A DNA stretch of 64,000 nucleotides. Source: Cyprinodon diabolis. Its lineage: Eukaryota > Chordata > Actinopteri > Cyprinodontiformes > Cyprinodontidae. How positions within the stretch are numbered: the stretch's first letter is position 1; the number at the start of each line of letters is the position of its first letter. The stretch covers positions 124,001 to 188,000 of the forward strand of contig JARPUW010000567.1 of assembly GCA_030533445.1 (NCBI GenBank), written 5' to 3'. A program made the translations under genes and the position numbers. The notes beneath the pieces were generated by a model. That model searched no databases and had not been told where the DNA came from. It saw only the letters and a program-made list of their open reading frames with translations. Shown here in pieces: positions 11,500 to 21,683 of this stretch.

Positions 11500-11503
11500 C
11501 TAG

Positions 11504-11523
11504 AAAATTTCTAAAGAAATTTT
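11504..11523. repeat. AT hairpin at start of the structured core (reference unit)
   Basis: AAAATTTC and GAAATTTT form a perfect 8-bp inverted repeat around a TAAA loop. The hairpin is followed directly by GAGGGGGGCCACCTAC. In units with a TAA-hairpin module the preceding TGGCCCCCC can pair with GGGGGGCCA on the other side (in unit 3, 8320-8328 with 8357-8365), giving a 9-bp outer stem. The element was seen unchanged in every unit I read. Confidence 0.85.
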
Positions 11524-11544
11524 GAGGGGGGCCACCTACTGCCC

Positions 11545-11599
11545 GTCTGGGGAACCGGGCCAATACGGCCCTGGCAAGTGACGTCGGGGCTCCCCAGAC
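11545..11599 (+). other. 55-nt structured element, candidate non-coding RNA fold (reference unit)
   Basis: The outer arms GTCTGGGGA (11545-11553) and TCCCCAGAC (11591-11599) are perfectly complementary over 9 bp. Inside is a second hairpin, GGGCC and GGCCC (11557-11561 and 11567-11571) around AATAC. In class A units this inner stem grows to 7 bp (CAGGGCC with GGCCCTG). The loop side holds TGACGTCG in class B (7 of 8 bases of a CRE-like site) and TGATGTCG in class A. Starts in the other units are 1773, 4968, 8376, 14715, 17883, 21192, 24661, 27802, 31036, 34277, 37449, 40488, 43723, 46894, 50062, 53242, 56411, 59648 and 63112. The pairing is seen; that it acts as RNA is inference. Confidence 0.6.
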
Positions 11600-11770
11600 C
11601 AACTGCTTACGCCTTTGAGGGCTGCTGAGGGAAGGAAAGAGGGCAAGTTCATGGGCAAAGAGAGCTGTGTGCCACTTGTGCTGAAATCTGGGAAATAGAC
11701 GTGCACAGCGTATGATGCACAAGGGTAATATGGGTTGTCCATATTGAAACACAGTGGGTAAAGCCCAGTT

Positions 11771-12008
11771 AGCGGGCTTCGCCCGCCTGCTAGGAGCCAT
11801 CTCAGTGAAGAAAAAAATCACCAATGGCGGGCTCTGCCCGCCTTCTAAGAGCCATTGCAGTGATGAAATCACCAATGGCGGGCTCCGCCCGCCTGCTAAG
11901 AGCCATTGCAGTGATGTAATCACCTTTGGCGGGCTCCGCCCGCCTGTTACCATTGGCGGGCTCCGCCCGCCTTCTAAGAGCCATTGCAGTGATGAAATCA
12001 CCAATGGC
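11771..12008 (+). repeat. 51-bp GC-hairpin minisatellite, 5 hairpins (unit 4, B)
   Basis: The standard B layout, except that the first hairpin starts AGCGGGC, losing its outermost G-C pair. Each full repeat is CAATGGC, GGGC, a 3-nt loop, GCCC, GCC, an 8-nt linker, GCCATTG, CA, then GTGAT, GAA and ATCAC. The outer arms CAATGGC/GCCATTG and the second hairpin GTGAT/ATCAC are also complementary. Confidence 0.95.
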
Positions 12009-12050
12009 AATGAGCAATATGCCAGAATGTATGAGTGTGTATAAGGAAGA

Positions 12051-12830
12051 GGCTTTTATTCTGTAGAGTCCTTGTAGTCTTATTTTGAAAGTCTATCATG
12101 AATGTGCATCAAAAGATGGGTCACGCCCAGCAGTGATATAGAATCCATTTCCAAATGTTAAATCACTGGTTTTCCATGTTATTAGGTGAATAGTTGCTGT
12201 ATTACAGAGTAAATGGGAGACTTTTATTGTGAAATTTGCTCTGGGGTGTGTTTTGAAAAGGTCACTAGAGTCTAATAAAAACAACCTGGAAGAGTTTGGG
12301 TCATAATGTTGAGCCATTTGCATCAATTAATGCATTAGTATAATCTAGAGGCTTTTATTTTGTAGGGTCCCTGGAGTCTTATTTTGAAAGTCCAACAGAG
12401 TTGTGTTTATAGAAAATGTTCAGACCCGTCAATGATAGTTGATTACTTTCCAATCGTTAAATCACTCTTTTTCCATGTTATTAGGGCAGTAGATGAAGCG
12501 GAAATGGGAGGCTTTTATTTTGAAATTTGCTATAGGGTGTGTTTTAAACAGTCTCCTAGAGTCTATTCTCTAAAACGGGGTTGAGTTTGGGTCATAATGT
12601 TGAGCCATATAGGGCAATAAATATATGTAAAAAATATAGAGGCTTTTATTTTGTAGGGTCCCTGGAGTCTTATTTTGAAAGTCTATCAGTGCTGAGTGGC
12701 AAGGGAAGTGTCATGGACAGCAGTCATATAGTATCCATTTCCCAATGTTAAATCAGTCCTTTCACCCTCCATTAGATTAATATGTGCTGTTTAAAACAGC
12801 AGAGGTAAAATCTGTTTGAAGCTTGGTAAC
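12051..12830 (+). repeat. Three ~290-300 bp monomers (reference unit)
   Basis: GGCTTTTATT begins monomers at 12051, 12350 and 12641, spaced 299 and 291 bp. Each opens with GTCTTATTTTGAAAGTC within about 50 bp and continues with AATC-(N)-TTAAATCA and CCATGTTATTAGG-like stretches. The first two also share GAAATTTGC, GTGTGTTTT and GAGTTTGGGTCATAAT. The third diverges and stops near the CAGAGGTAAAATCTG stretch. AATAAA at 12616-12621 lies at the end of the second monomer. No gene is visible here. Confidence 0.88.
12785..12801. repeat. Short perfect palindrome near unit end (reference unit)
   Basis: TGCTGTTTAAAACAGCA has perfectly complementary 8-nt arms around a single A. It lies about 85 bp before the unit boundary and is present in the units I checked. 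Function unknown. Confidence 0.7.
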
Positions 12831-12884
12831 CTTGACAACGCTTAACGAGCCTCTCACTGACACAGACAACAGCTGCACTCACTA

Positions 12885-15800
12885 TTGGTTTCTTCTTCCC
12901 AGGCTTTTTTGTATGGGTAGAACGGCACCGAACAAACGAATACTGATCAAAAACCGTATGAGTTATTCAAAAAACATTTTCACCATGAGCATCAGCAATC
13001 CTTCGACTCCAACTATACCAACTTTGGTGTATGTGTGTCATTCAGAAAAATATTTATGACGAGTTGAAAACACATAGTCTGATTCGTTTCTCTCCCATCT
13101 TCAGCTGAAAAAGAATAGAGAAAGGCTGAAACTCTCATCGACTTTAGGTTGGTCTGGAGGGTTTTTAAGGAAAAGTATTAATCCTACCGTAATTCCAAAG
13201 ACATTGTGTGAGTCCAGAGGTTTCAGTCTACAAACTGACCAAAAATGGTGACTGTAGCTCCAAATATGTGGCCGTGAGGGCGAGAATAAGATGTTTGATC
13301 TTAAAAAAATGGCCGCCTCACATTAAGATTTCAGCAGCTGCACTCTAGCAGGCTGCTGCAGAAGCTAACTGTCAGCTAGCTTCCAGGTGCTTACCCTCCG
13401 AACAAACGACTGCTGAGCAAAAACCGTAAAAGGTATCTGAAAAATTATTTCAGTGAAAGCAACATCTATCCTTTGTCTCAGACTGGGGTAACCTTCATGT
13501 CTGTAGGTCTTTCACAACCCAAAACGAAGCACAAACAAAATGGTTGGCCCACCTGCTCCTCCCTTTGTTTGAACTGCAGGACCTCACTCTCACTCACCTT
13601 TTAGCTGCTAAAGCACCCCTCCGAACAAACGACTGCTGAGTAAAAACCGTAAAAGGTATCTGAAAAATTCTTTTTATCTAAGCGACAGCTATATCTTGTC
13701 TTCAATTGGAGTAACTTTCATGGCTGTAGGTCATCTACAAACTGAATGGGAAGAGAAAGAAAAAGAAAAAACGTTTCATCACACCTAAGCTTCTAATTGA
13801 GCTAGCTGCAGCAGGTCACTCTCACTCAGCTTTCAGGTGCTTAAAATGTCCTCCGAACAAACGACTGCTGAGCAAAAACCGTATGAGTTATTCGAAAAAA
13901 ATTTTCACCGTGAGCGTCAGTCATCCTTCGACTCCAACTATGCCAACTTTGGTGTATGTGTGTCATTCAGAAAAATATTTATGACGAGTTTAAAACACAT
14001 AGTCTGATTCGTTTTTCTCCCCTCTTCTGCTCCAAAACCAATGAAAAACTGCTCTGATTTTCATCGACTTTAGGTCGGTCTGGAGGGTTTTTAAGGAAAA
14101 GTATTAATCCTACCGTAATTCCGAAGATATTGTGTGGGTCCAGAGATTTCAGTCTACAAACTGACCAAAAATGGTGACTCTAGCTATAAATATGTGGCCG
14201 TGAGGGCGAGTTTAAAATGTTTTTTTGTGTTTAAAAAACGCCTGCCTCACACTCTAGCTTTTCAGTTGCTCCACTCTAGCAGGCTGGATTTTGCTAAAAC
14301 TTTGTGGCGCTTGAGGTCTGATTATACAAAAACCGTAGCAGTTATCAACATACCGTCTTCAGTTTTAAATAGACGAAGGATTTATCTACAAACTGAGCTT
14401 CAAACTGTTTTTCTAGGTGAATGTATGCCGACACAGTGAAGTGCTGTTTTTTATGCTTTTTTTTTCCTCTCCCCATTCATTTCCTATGGGATTTTTTTGC
14501 GACGTTTTCGCTAATAATTCGCAAACCTTCGGACTAATGAGAAAGTTTTATACAAGCACGCATCGCACCATTGGTCCCGACGAGTGTGCCAACTTTGGGC
14601 CCGATCCGCCAAACCGTGCGGGACTAGTTAGGTGCCGAAGTTTTTGGGTGGCGAGGAGAACTATAATAACTAGAAAATTTCTAAAGAAATTTTGAGGGGG
14701 GCCACCTACTGCCCGTCTGGGGAACCGGGCCAATACGGCCCTGGCAAGTGACTTCGGGGCTCCCCAGACCAACTGCTTACGCCTTTGAGGGCTGCTGAGG
14801 GAAGGAAAGAGGGCAAGTTTATGGGCAAAGAGAGCTGTGTGCCACTTGTGCTGAAATCTGGGAAATAGACGTGCACAGCGTATGATGCACAAGGGTAATA
14901 TGGGTTGTCCATATTGAAACACAGTGGGTAAAGCCCAGTTTGCGGGCTTCGCCCGCCTTCTGGGATCCATCTCAGTGAAGAAAAAAATCACCAATGGCGG
15001 GCTCTGCCCGCCTTCTAAGAGCCATTGCAGTGATGAAATCACCAATGGCGGGCTCCGCCCGCCTGCTAAGAGCCATTGCAGTGATGTAATCACCTTTGGC
15101 GGGCTCCGCCCGCCTGTTACCATTGGCGGGCTCCGCCCGCCTTCTAAGAGCCATTGCAGTGATGAAATCACCAATGGCAATGAGCAATATGCCAGAATGT
15201 ATGAGTGTGTATAAGGAAGAGGCTTTTATTCTGTAGAGTCCTTGTAGTCTTATTTTGAAAGTCTATCATGAATGTGCATCAAAAGATGGGTCACGCCCAG
15301 CAGTGATATAGAATCCATTTCCAAATGTGAAATCACTGGTTTTCCATGTTATTAGGTGAATAGTTGCTGTATTACAGAGTAAATGGGAGACTTTTATTGT
15401 GAAATTTGCTCTGGGTGTGTTTTGAAAAGGTCACTAGAGTCTAATAAAAACAACCTGGAAGAGTTTGGGTCATAATGTTGAGCCATTTGCATCAATTAAT
15501 GCATTAGTATAATCTAGAGGCTTTTATTTTGTAGGGTCCCTGGAGTCTTATTTTGAAAGTCCAACAGAGTTGTGTTTATAGAAAATGTTCAGACCCGTCA
15601 ATGATAGTTGATTACTTTCCAATCGTTAAATCACTCTTTTTCCATGTTATTAGGGCAGTAGATGAAGCGGAAATGGGAGGCTTTTATTTTGAAATTTGCT
15701 ATAGGGTGTGTTTTAAACAGTCTCCTAGAGTCTATTCTCTAAAACGGGGTTGAGTTTGGGTCATAATGTTGAGCCATATAGGGCAATAAATATATGTAAA

Positions 15801-16053
15801 AAATATAGAGGCTTTTATTTTGTAGGGTCCCTGGAGTCTTATTTTGAAAGTCTATCAGTGCTGAGTGGCAAGGGAAGTGTCATGGACAGCAGTCATATAG
15901 TATCCATTTCCCAATGTTAAATCAGTCCTTTCACCCTCCATTAGATTAATATGTGCTGTTTAAAACAGCAGAGGTAAAATCTGTTTGAAGCTTGGTAACC
16001 TTGACAACGCTTAACGAGCCTCTCACTGACACAGACAACAGCTGCACTCACTA
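12885..16053 (+). repeat. Unit 5 (class B, 3169 bp, with diverged patch)
   Basis: No TAA-hairpin module. The fish-like block carries a dense cluster of substitutions at about 14559-14664 that no other unit shows. The structured element starts at 14715 and reads TGACTTCGG where other B units have TGACGTCGG. The first hairpin of the array begins TGCGGGC and is followed by TTCTGGGATCC, a combination otherwise seen only in unit 20. One T-to-G change gives ATGTGAAATC near 15327. Confidence 0.95.
14941..15178 (+). repeat. 51-bp GC-hairpin minisatellite, 5 hairpins (unit 5, B)
   Basis: A B layout with a variant first repeat: the stem starts TGCGGGC and the linker is TTCTGGGATCC. The remaining hairpins are standard. 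Confidence 0.95.
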
Positions 16054-19000
16054 TTGGTTTCTTCTTCCCAGGCTTTTTTGTATGGGAAGAACGGCACCGA
16101 ACAAACGACTACTGATCAAAAACCGTATGAGTTATTCAAAAAACATTTTCACCATGAGCATCAGCAATCCTTCGACTCACACTATACCAACTTTGGTGTA
16201 TGTGTGTCATTCAGAAAAATATTTATAACGAGTTGAAAACACATAGTCTGATTCGTTTCTCTCCCATCTTCAGCTCAAAAAGAATAGAGAAAGGCTGAAA
16301 CTCTCATCGACTTTAGGTTGGTCTGGACGGTTTTTAAGGAAAAGTATTAATCCTACCGTAATTCCGAAGACATTGTGTGAGTCCAGAGGTTTCAGTCTAC
16401 AAACTGACCAAAAATGGTGACTGTAGCTCCAAATATGTGGCCGTGAGGGCGAGAATAAGATGTTTGATCTTAAAAGAATGGCCGCCTCACACTAAGATTT
16501 CAGCAGCTGCACTCTAGCAGGCTGCTGCAGAAGCTAACTGTCAGCTAGCTTCCAGGTGCTTACCCTCCGAACAAACGACTGCTGAGCAAAAACCGTAAAA
16601 GATATCTGAAAAATTCTTTCAGTGAAAGCAACATCTATCCTTTGTCTCAGACTGGGGTAACCTTCATGTCTGTAGGTCTTTCACAACCCAAAACGAAGCA
16701 CAAACAAAATGGTTGGCCCACCTGCTCCTCCCTTTGTTTGAACTGCAGGACCTCACTCTCACTCACCTTTTAGCTGCTAAAGCACCCCTCCGAACAAACG
16801 ACTGCTGAGTAAAAACCGTAAAAGGTATCTGAAAAATTATTTTTATCTAAGCGACAGCTATATCTTGTCTTCAATTGGAGTAACTTTCATGGCTGTAGGT
16901 CATCTACAACCTGAATGGGAAGAGAAAGAAAAAGAAAAAACGTTTTGTCACACCTGATCTTCTAATTGAGCTAGCTGCAGCAGGACACTCTCCCCCAGCT
17001 TTCAGCTGCTTAAAATGTCCTCCGAACAAACGACTGCTGAGCAAAAACCGTATGAGTTATTCAAAATATTTTTTCACCGTGAGCGTCAGCCATCCTTCGA
17101 CTCCAACTATGCCAACTTTGGTGTATGTGTGTCATTCAGAAAAATATTTATGACGAGTTTAAAACACATAGTCTGATTCGTTTTTCTCCCCTCTTCTGCT
17201 CCAAAACCAATGAAAAACGGCTCTGATTTTCATCGACTTTAGGTCGGTCTGGAGGGTTTTTAAGGAAAAGTATTAATCCTACCGTAATTCCGAAGATATT
17301 GTGTGGGTCCAGAGATTTCAGTCTACAAACTGACCAAAAATGGTGACTCTAGCTATAAATATGTGGCCGTGAGGGCGAGTTTAAAATGTTTTTTTGTGTT
17401 TAAAAAACGCCTGCCTCACACTCTAGCTTTTCAGTTGCTCCACTCTAGCAGGCTGGATTTTGCTAAAACTTTGTGGCGCTTGAGGTCTGATTATACAAAA
17501 ACCGTAGCAGTTATCAACATACCGTCTTCAGTTTTAAATAGACGAAGGATTTATCTACAAACTGAGCTTCAAACTGTTTTTCTAGGTGAATGTATGCCGA
17601 CACAGTGAAGTGCTGTTTTTTATGCTTTTTTTTTCCTCTCCCCATTCATTTCCTATGGGATTTTTTTGCGACGTTTTCGCTAATAATTCGCAAACCTTCG
17701 GACTAATGAGAAAGTTTTATACAAGCACACATCACCCCATTGGTCCCGACGCGTGTGCCAACTTTGGGCCCGATCCGCCAAACCGTGCGGGACTAGTTAC
17801 GTGCCGAAGTTTTGGGTATACGGGAGAATTATAATAACTAGAAAATTTCTAAAGAAATTTTGAGGGGGGCCACCTACTGCCCGTCTGGGGAACCGGGCCA
17901 ATACGGCCCTGGCAAGTGACGTCGGGGCTCCCCAGACCAACTGCTTACGCCTTTGAGGGCTGCTGAGGGAAGGAAAGAGGGCAAGTTCATGGGCAAAGAG
18001 AGCTGTGTGCCACTTGTGCTGAAATCTGGGAAATAGACGTGCACAGAGTATGATGCACAAGGGTAATATGGGTTGTCCATATTGAAACACAGTGGGTAAA
18101 GCCCAGTTGGCGGGCTTCGCCCGCCTGCTAGGAGCCATCTCAGTGAAGAAAAAAATCACCAATGGCGGGCTCTGCCCGCCTTCTAAGAGCCATTGCAGTG
18201 ATGAAATCACCAATGGCGGGCTCCGCCCGCCTGCTAAGAGCCATTGCAGTGATGTAATCACCTTTGGCGGGCTCCGCCCGCCTGTTACCATTGGCGGGCT
18301 CCGCCCGCCTTCTAAGAGCCATTGCAGTGATGAAATCACCAATGGCAATGAGCAATATGCCAGAATGTATGAGTGTGTATAAGGAAGAGGCTTTTATTCT
18401 GTAGAGTCCTTGTAGTCTTATTTTGAAAGTCTATCATGAATGTGCATCAAAAGATGGGTCACGCCCAGCAGTGATATAGAATCCATTTCCAAATGTTAAA
18501 TCACTGGTTTTCCATGTTATTAGGTGAATAGTTGCTGTATTACAGAGTAAATGGGAGACTTTTATTGTGAAATTTGCTCTGGGGTGTGTTTTGAAAAGGT
18601 CACTAGAGTCTAATAAAAACAACCTGGAAGAGTTTGGGTCATAATGTTGAGCCATTTGCATCAATTAATGCATTACTATAATCTAGAGGCTTTTATTTTG
18701 TAGGGTCCCTGGAGTCTTATTTTGAAAGTCCAACAGAGTTGTGTTTATAGAAAATGTTCAGACCCGTCAATGATAGTTGATTACTTTCCAATCGTTAAAT
18801 CACTCTTTTTCCATGTTATTAGGGCAGTAGATGAAGCGGAAATGGGAGGCTTTTATTTTGAAATTTGCTATAGGGTGTGTTTTAAACAGTCTCCTAGAGT
18901 CTATTCTCTAAAACGGGGTTGAGTTTGGGTCATAATGTTGAGCCATATAGAGCAATAAATATATGTAAAAAATATAGAGGCTTTTATTTTGTAGGGTCCC

Positions 19001-19222
19001 TGGAGTCTTATTTTGAAAGTCTATCAGTGCTGAGTGGCAAGGGAAGTGTCATGTACAGCAGTCATATAGTATCCATTTCCCAATGTTAAATCAGTCCTTT
19101 CACCCTCCATTAGATTAATATGTGCTGTTTAAAACAGCAGAGGTAAAATCTGTTTGAAGCTTGGTAACCTTGACAACGCTTAACGAGCCTCTCACTGACA
19201 CAGACAACAGCTGCACTCACTA
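16054..19222 (+). repeat. Unit 6 (class B, 3169 bp)
   Basis: From about 16320 to 17100 this unit carries a set of rare variants: CTGGACGG, CTTAAAAGAATGG, GAAAAATTATTTTT, CTACAACCTG, ACACCTGATCTTC and GGACACTCTCCCCC. They recur together only in unit 15, about 29 kb away. Private changes include GACTCACACTATACC near 16177 and CACAGAGTATG near 18045. Structured element from 17883; five hairpins; no TAA-hairpin module. Confidence 0.95.
18109..18346 (+). repeat. 51-bp GC-hairpin minisatellite, 5 hairpins (unit 6, B)
   Basis: The standard 238-bp B array with all five stems intact. Confidence 0.95.
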
Positions 19223-21002
19223 TTGGTTTCTTCTTCCCAGGCTTTTTTGTATGGGAAGAACGGCACCGAACAAACGACTACTGATCAAAAACCGTATGAG
19301 TTATTCAAAAAACATTTTCACCATGAGCATCAGCAATCCTTCGACTCCAACTATACCAACTTTGGTGTATGTGTGTCATTCAGAAAAATATTTATGACGA
19401 GTTGAAAACACATAGTCTGATTCGTTTTTCTCCCATCTTCAGCTCAAAAAGAATGGAGAAAGGCTGAAACTCTCATCCACTTTAGGTTGGTCTGGAGGGT
19501 TTTTAAGGCAAAGTATTAATCCTACCGTAATTCCGAAGACATTGTGTGAGTCCAGAGGTTTCAGTCTACAAACTGACCAAAAATGGTGACTGTAGCTCCA
19601 AATATGTGGCCGTGAGGGCGAGAATAAGATGTTTGATCTTAAAAAATGGCCGCCTCACACTAAGATTTCAGCAGCTGCACTCTAGCAGGCTGCTGCAGAA
19701 GCTAACTGTCAGCTAGCTTCCAGGTGCTTACCCTCCGAACAAACGACTGCTGAGCAAAAACCGTAAAAGATATCTGAAAAATTCTTTCAGTGAAAGCAAC
19801 ATCTATCCTTTGTCTCAGACTGGGGTAACCTTCATGTCTGTAGGTCTTTCACAACCCAAAACGAAGCACAAACAAAATGGTTGGCCCACCTGCTCCTCCC
19901 TTTGTTTGAACTGCAGGACCTCACTCTCACTCACCTTTTAGCTGCTAAAGCACCCCTCCGAACAAACGACTGCTGAGTAAAAACCGTAAAAGGTATCTGA
20001 AAAATTCTTTTTATCTAAGCGACAGCTATATCTTGTCTTCAATTGGAGTAACTTTCATGGCTGTAGGTCATCTACAAACTGAATGGGAAGAGAAAGAAAA
20101 AGAAAAAACGTTTCATCACACCTAAGCTTCTAATTGAGCTAGCTGCAGCAGGTCACTGTCACTCAGCTTTCAGGTGCTTAAAATGTCCTCCGAACAAACG
20201 ACTGCTGAGCAAAAACCGTATGAGTTATTCAAAAAATTTTTTCACCGTGAGCGTCAGTCATCCTTCGACTCCAACTATGCCAACTTTGGTGTATGTGTGT
20301 CATTCAGAAAAATATTTATGACGAGTTTAAAACACATAGTCGGATTCGTTTTTCTCCCCTCTTCTGCTCCAAAACCAATGAAAAACGGCTCTGATTTTCA
20401 TCGACTTTAGGTCGGTCTGGAGGGTTTTTAAGGAAAAGTATTAATCCTACCGTAATTCCGAAGATATTGTGTGGGTCCAGAGATTTCAGTCTACAAACTG
20501 ACCAAAAATGGTGACTCTAGCTATAAATATGTGGCCGTGAGGGCGAGTTTAAAATGTTTTTTTGTGTTTAAAAAACGCCTGCCTCACACTCTAGCTTTTC
20601 AGTTGCTCCACTCTAGCAGGCTGGATTTTGCTAAAACTTTGTGGCGCTTGAGGTCTGATTATACAAAAACCGTAGCAGTTATCAACATACCGTCTTCAGT
20701 TTTAAATAGAGGAAGGATTTATCTACAAACTGAGCTTCAAACTGTTTTTCTAGGTGAATGTATGCCGACACAGTGAAGTGCTGTTTTTTATGCTTTTTTT
20801 TACCTCTTCCCATTCATTTCCTATGGGATTTTTTTGCGACGTTTTCGCTAATAATTCGCAAACCTTCGGACTAATGAGAAAGTTTTATACAAGCACACAT
20901 CACCCCATTGGTCCCGACGCGTGTGCCAACTTTGGGCCCGATCCGCCAAACCGTGCGGGACTAGTTACGTGCCGAAGTTTTGGGTATACGGGAGAATTAT
21001 AA

Positions 21003-21143
21003 TAATAATAATAATACGCGGAATAAATATGTGCAATAGTAGTAGGTGGGCCATGCCTTCGGCATGTGGCCCCCCAATAATACGCGGAATAAATATGTGC
21101 AATAGTAGTAGGTGGGCCATGCCTTCGGCATGTGGCCCCCCAA
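21003..21143 (+). repeat. TAA-hairpin module array, 2 copies (unit 7)
   Basis: Two modules with an expanded leading TAA tract. The array ends in CCCCCCAATAACTAG rather than CCCCCCAACTAG, so its right junction keeps one TAA. Unit 8 has the same junction. Confidence 0.92.
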
Positions 21144-21417
21144 TAACTAGAAAATTTCTAAAGAAATTTTGAGGGGGGCCACCTACTGCCCGTCTGGGGA
21201 ACCGGGCCAATACGGCCCTGGCAAGTGATGTCGGGGCTCCCCAGACCAACTGCTTATGCCTTTGAGGGCTGCTGAGGGAAGGAAAGAGGGCTAGGTCATG
21301 GGCAAAGAGAGCTGTGTGCCACCTGTGCTGAAATCTGGGTAATAGACGTGCACAGCGTATGATGCACAAGGGTAATATGGGTTGTCCATATTGAACCGCA
21401 GTGGGTAAAGCTCAGTT

Positions 21418-21683
21418 GGTGGGCTCCGCCCGCCTGCTAGGAGCCCTTGCAGCGATGAAAAAAATCCCCAATGGCGGGCATTGCCCGCCTGCTAAGAGCC
21501 ATTGCAGTGATGAAATCACCAATGGCGGGCTCCGCCCGCCTGCTAGGAGCCATTGCAGTGATGAAAAAAATCACCATTGGCGGGCTCCGCCCGCCTCCTA
21601 ACAGCCATTGCAGTGATGAAATCACCAATGGCGGGCTCCGCCCGCCTTCTAAGAGCCATTGCAGTGATGAAATTACAAATGGC
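21418..21683 (+). repeat. 51-bp GC-hairpin minisatellite, 5 hairpins (unit 7, A1)
   Basis: The A1 array, 266 bp. It has the same ATT-loop second hairpin and CTCCTAACAG linker as unit 1, 19.4 kb upstream. The last linker reads CTAAGAG where unit 1 has CTAAAAG. Confidence 0.95.

Larger units (their letters stand above)
9716..12884 (+). repeat. Unit 4 (class B, 3169 bp; reference unit)
   Basis: This unit has the modal length, no TAA-hairpin module and few private changes, so I use it as the reference for sub-elements. These are decayed 230-bp monomers, the fish-like block, the AT hairpin at 11504-11523, the structured element at 11545-11599, the five-hairpin array at 11771-12008, and three ~290-bp monomers from 12051. 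The first hairpin starts AGCGGGC here, which weakens one stem pair. The next unit follows directly, with no spacer. Confidence 0.95.

Noticed and set aside
11545..11599. Bacterial-type intrinsic terminator
   Set aside because: The stem is GC-rich but no T-run follows, and the setting is not bacterial.
11754..12044. Repeated plus-strand frames with KSHCSDEITNGGLRPP-type repeats
   Set aside because: These are translations of the 51-bp hairpin repeat. Overlapping frames on both strands are open through the same DNA, which shows the period is the cause.
9716..12884. rDNA or snRNA gene cluster spacer
   Set aside because: I looked for conserved 5S, 18S, 28S and U-snRNA stretches in the unit and saw none. 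The unit size alone is not evidence.
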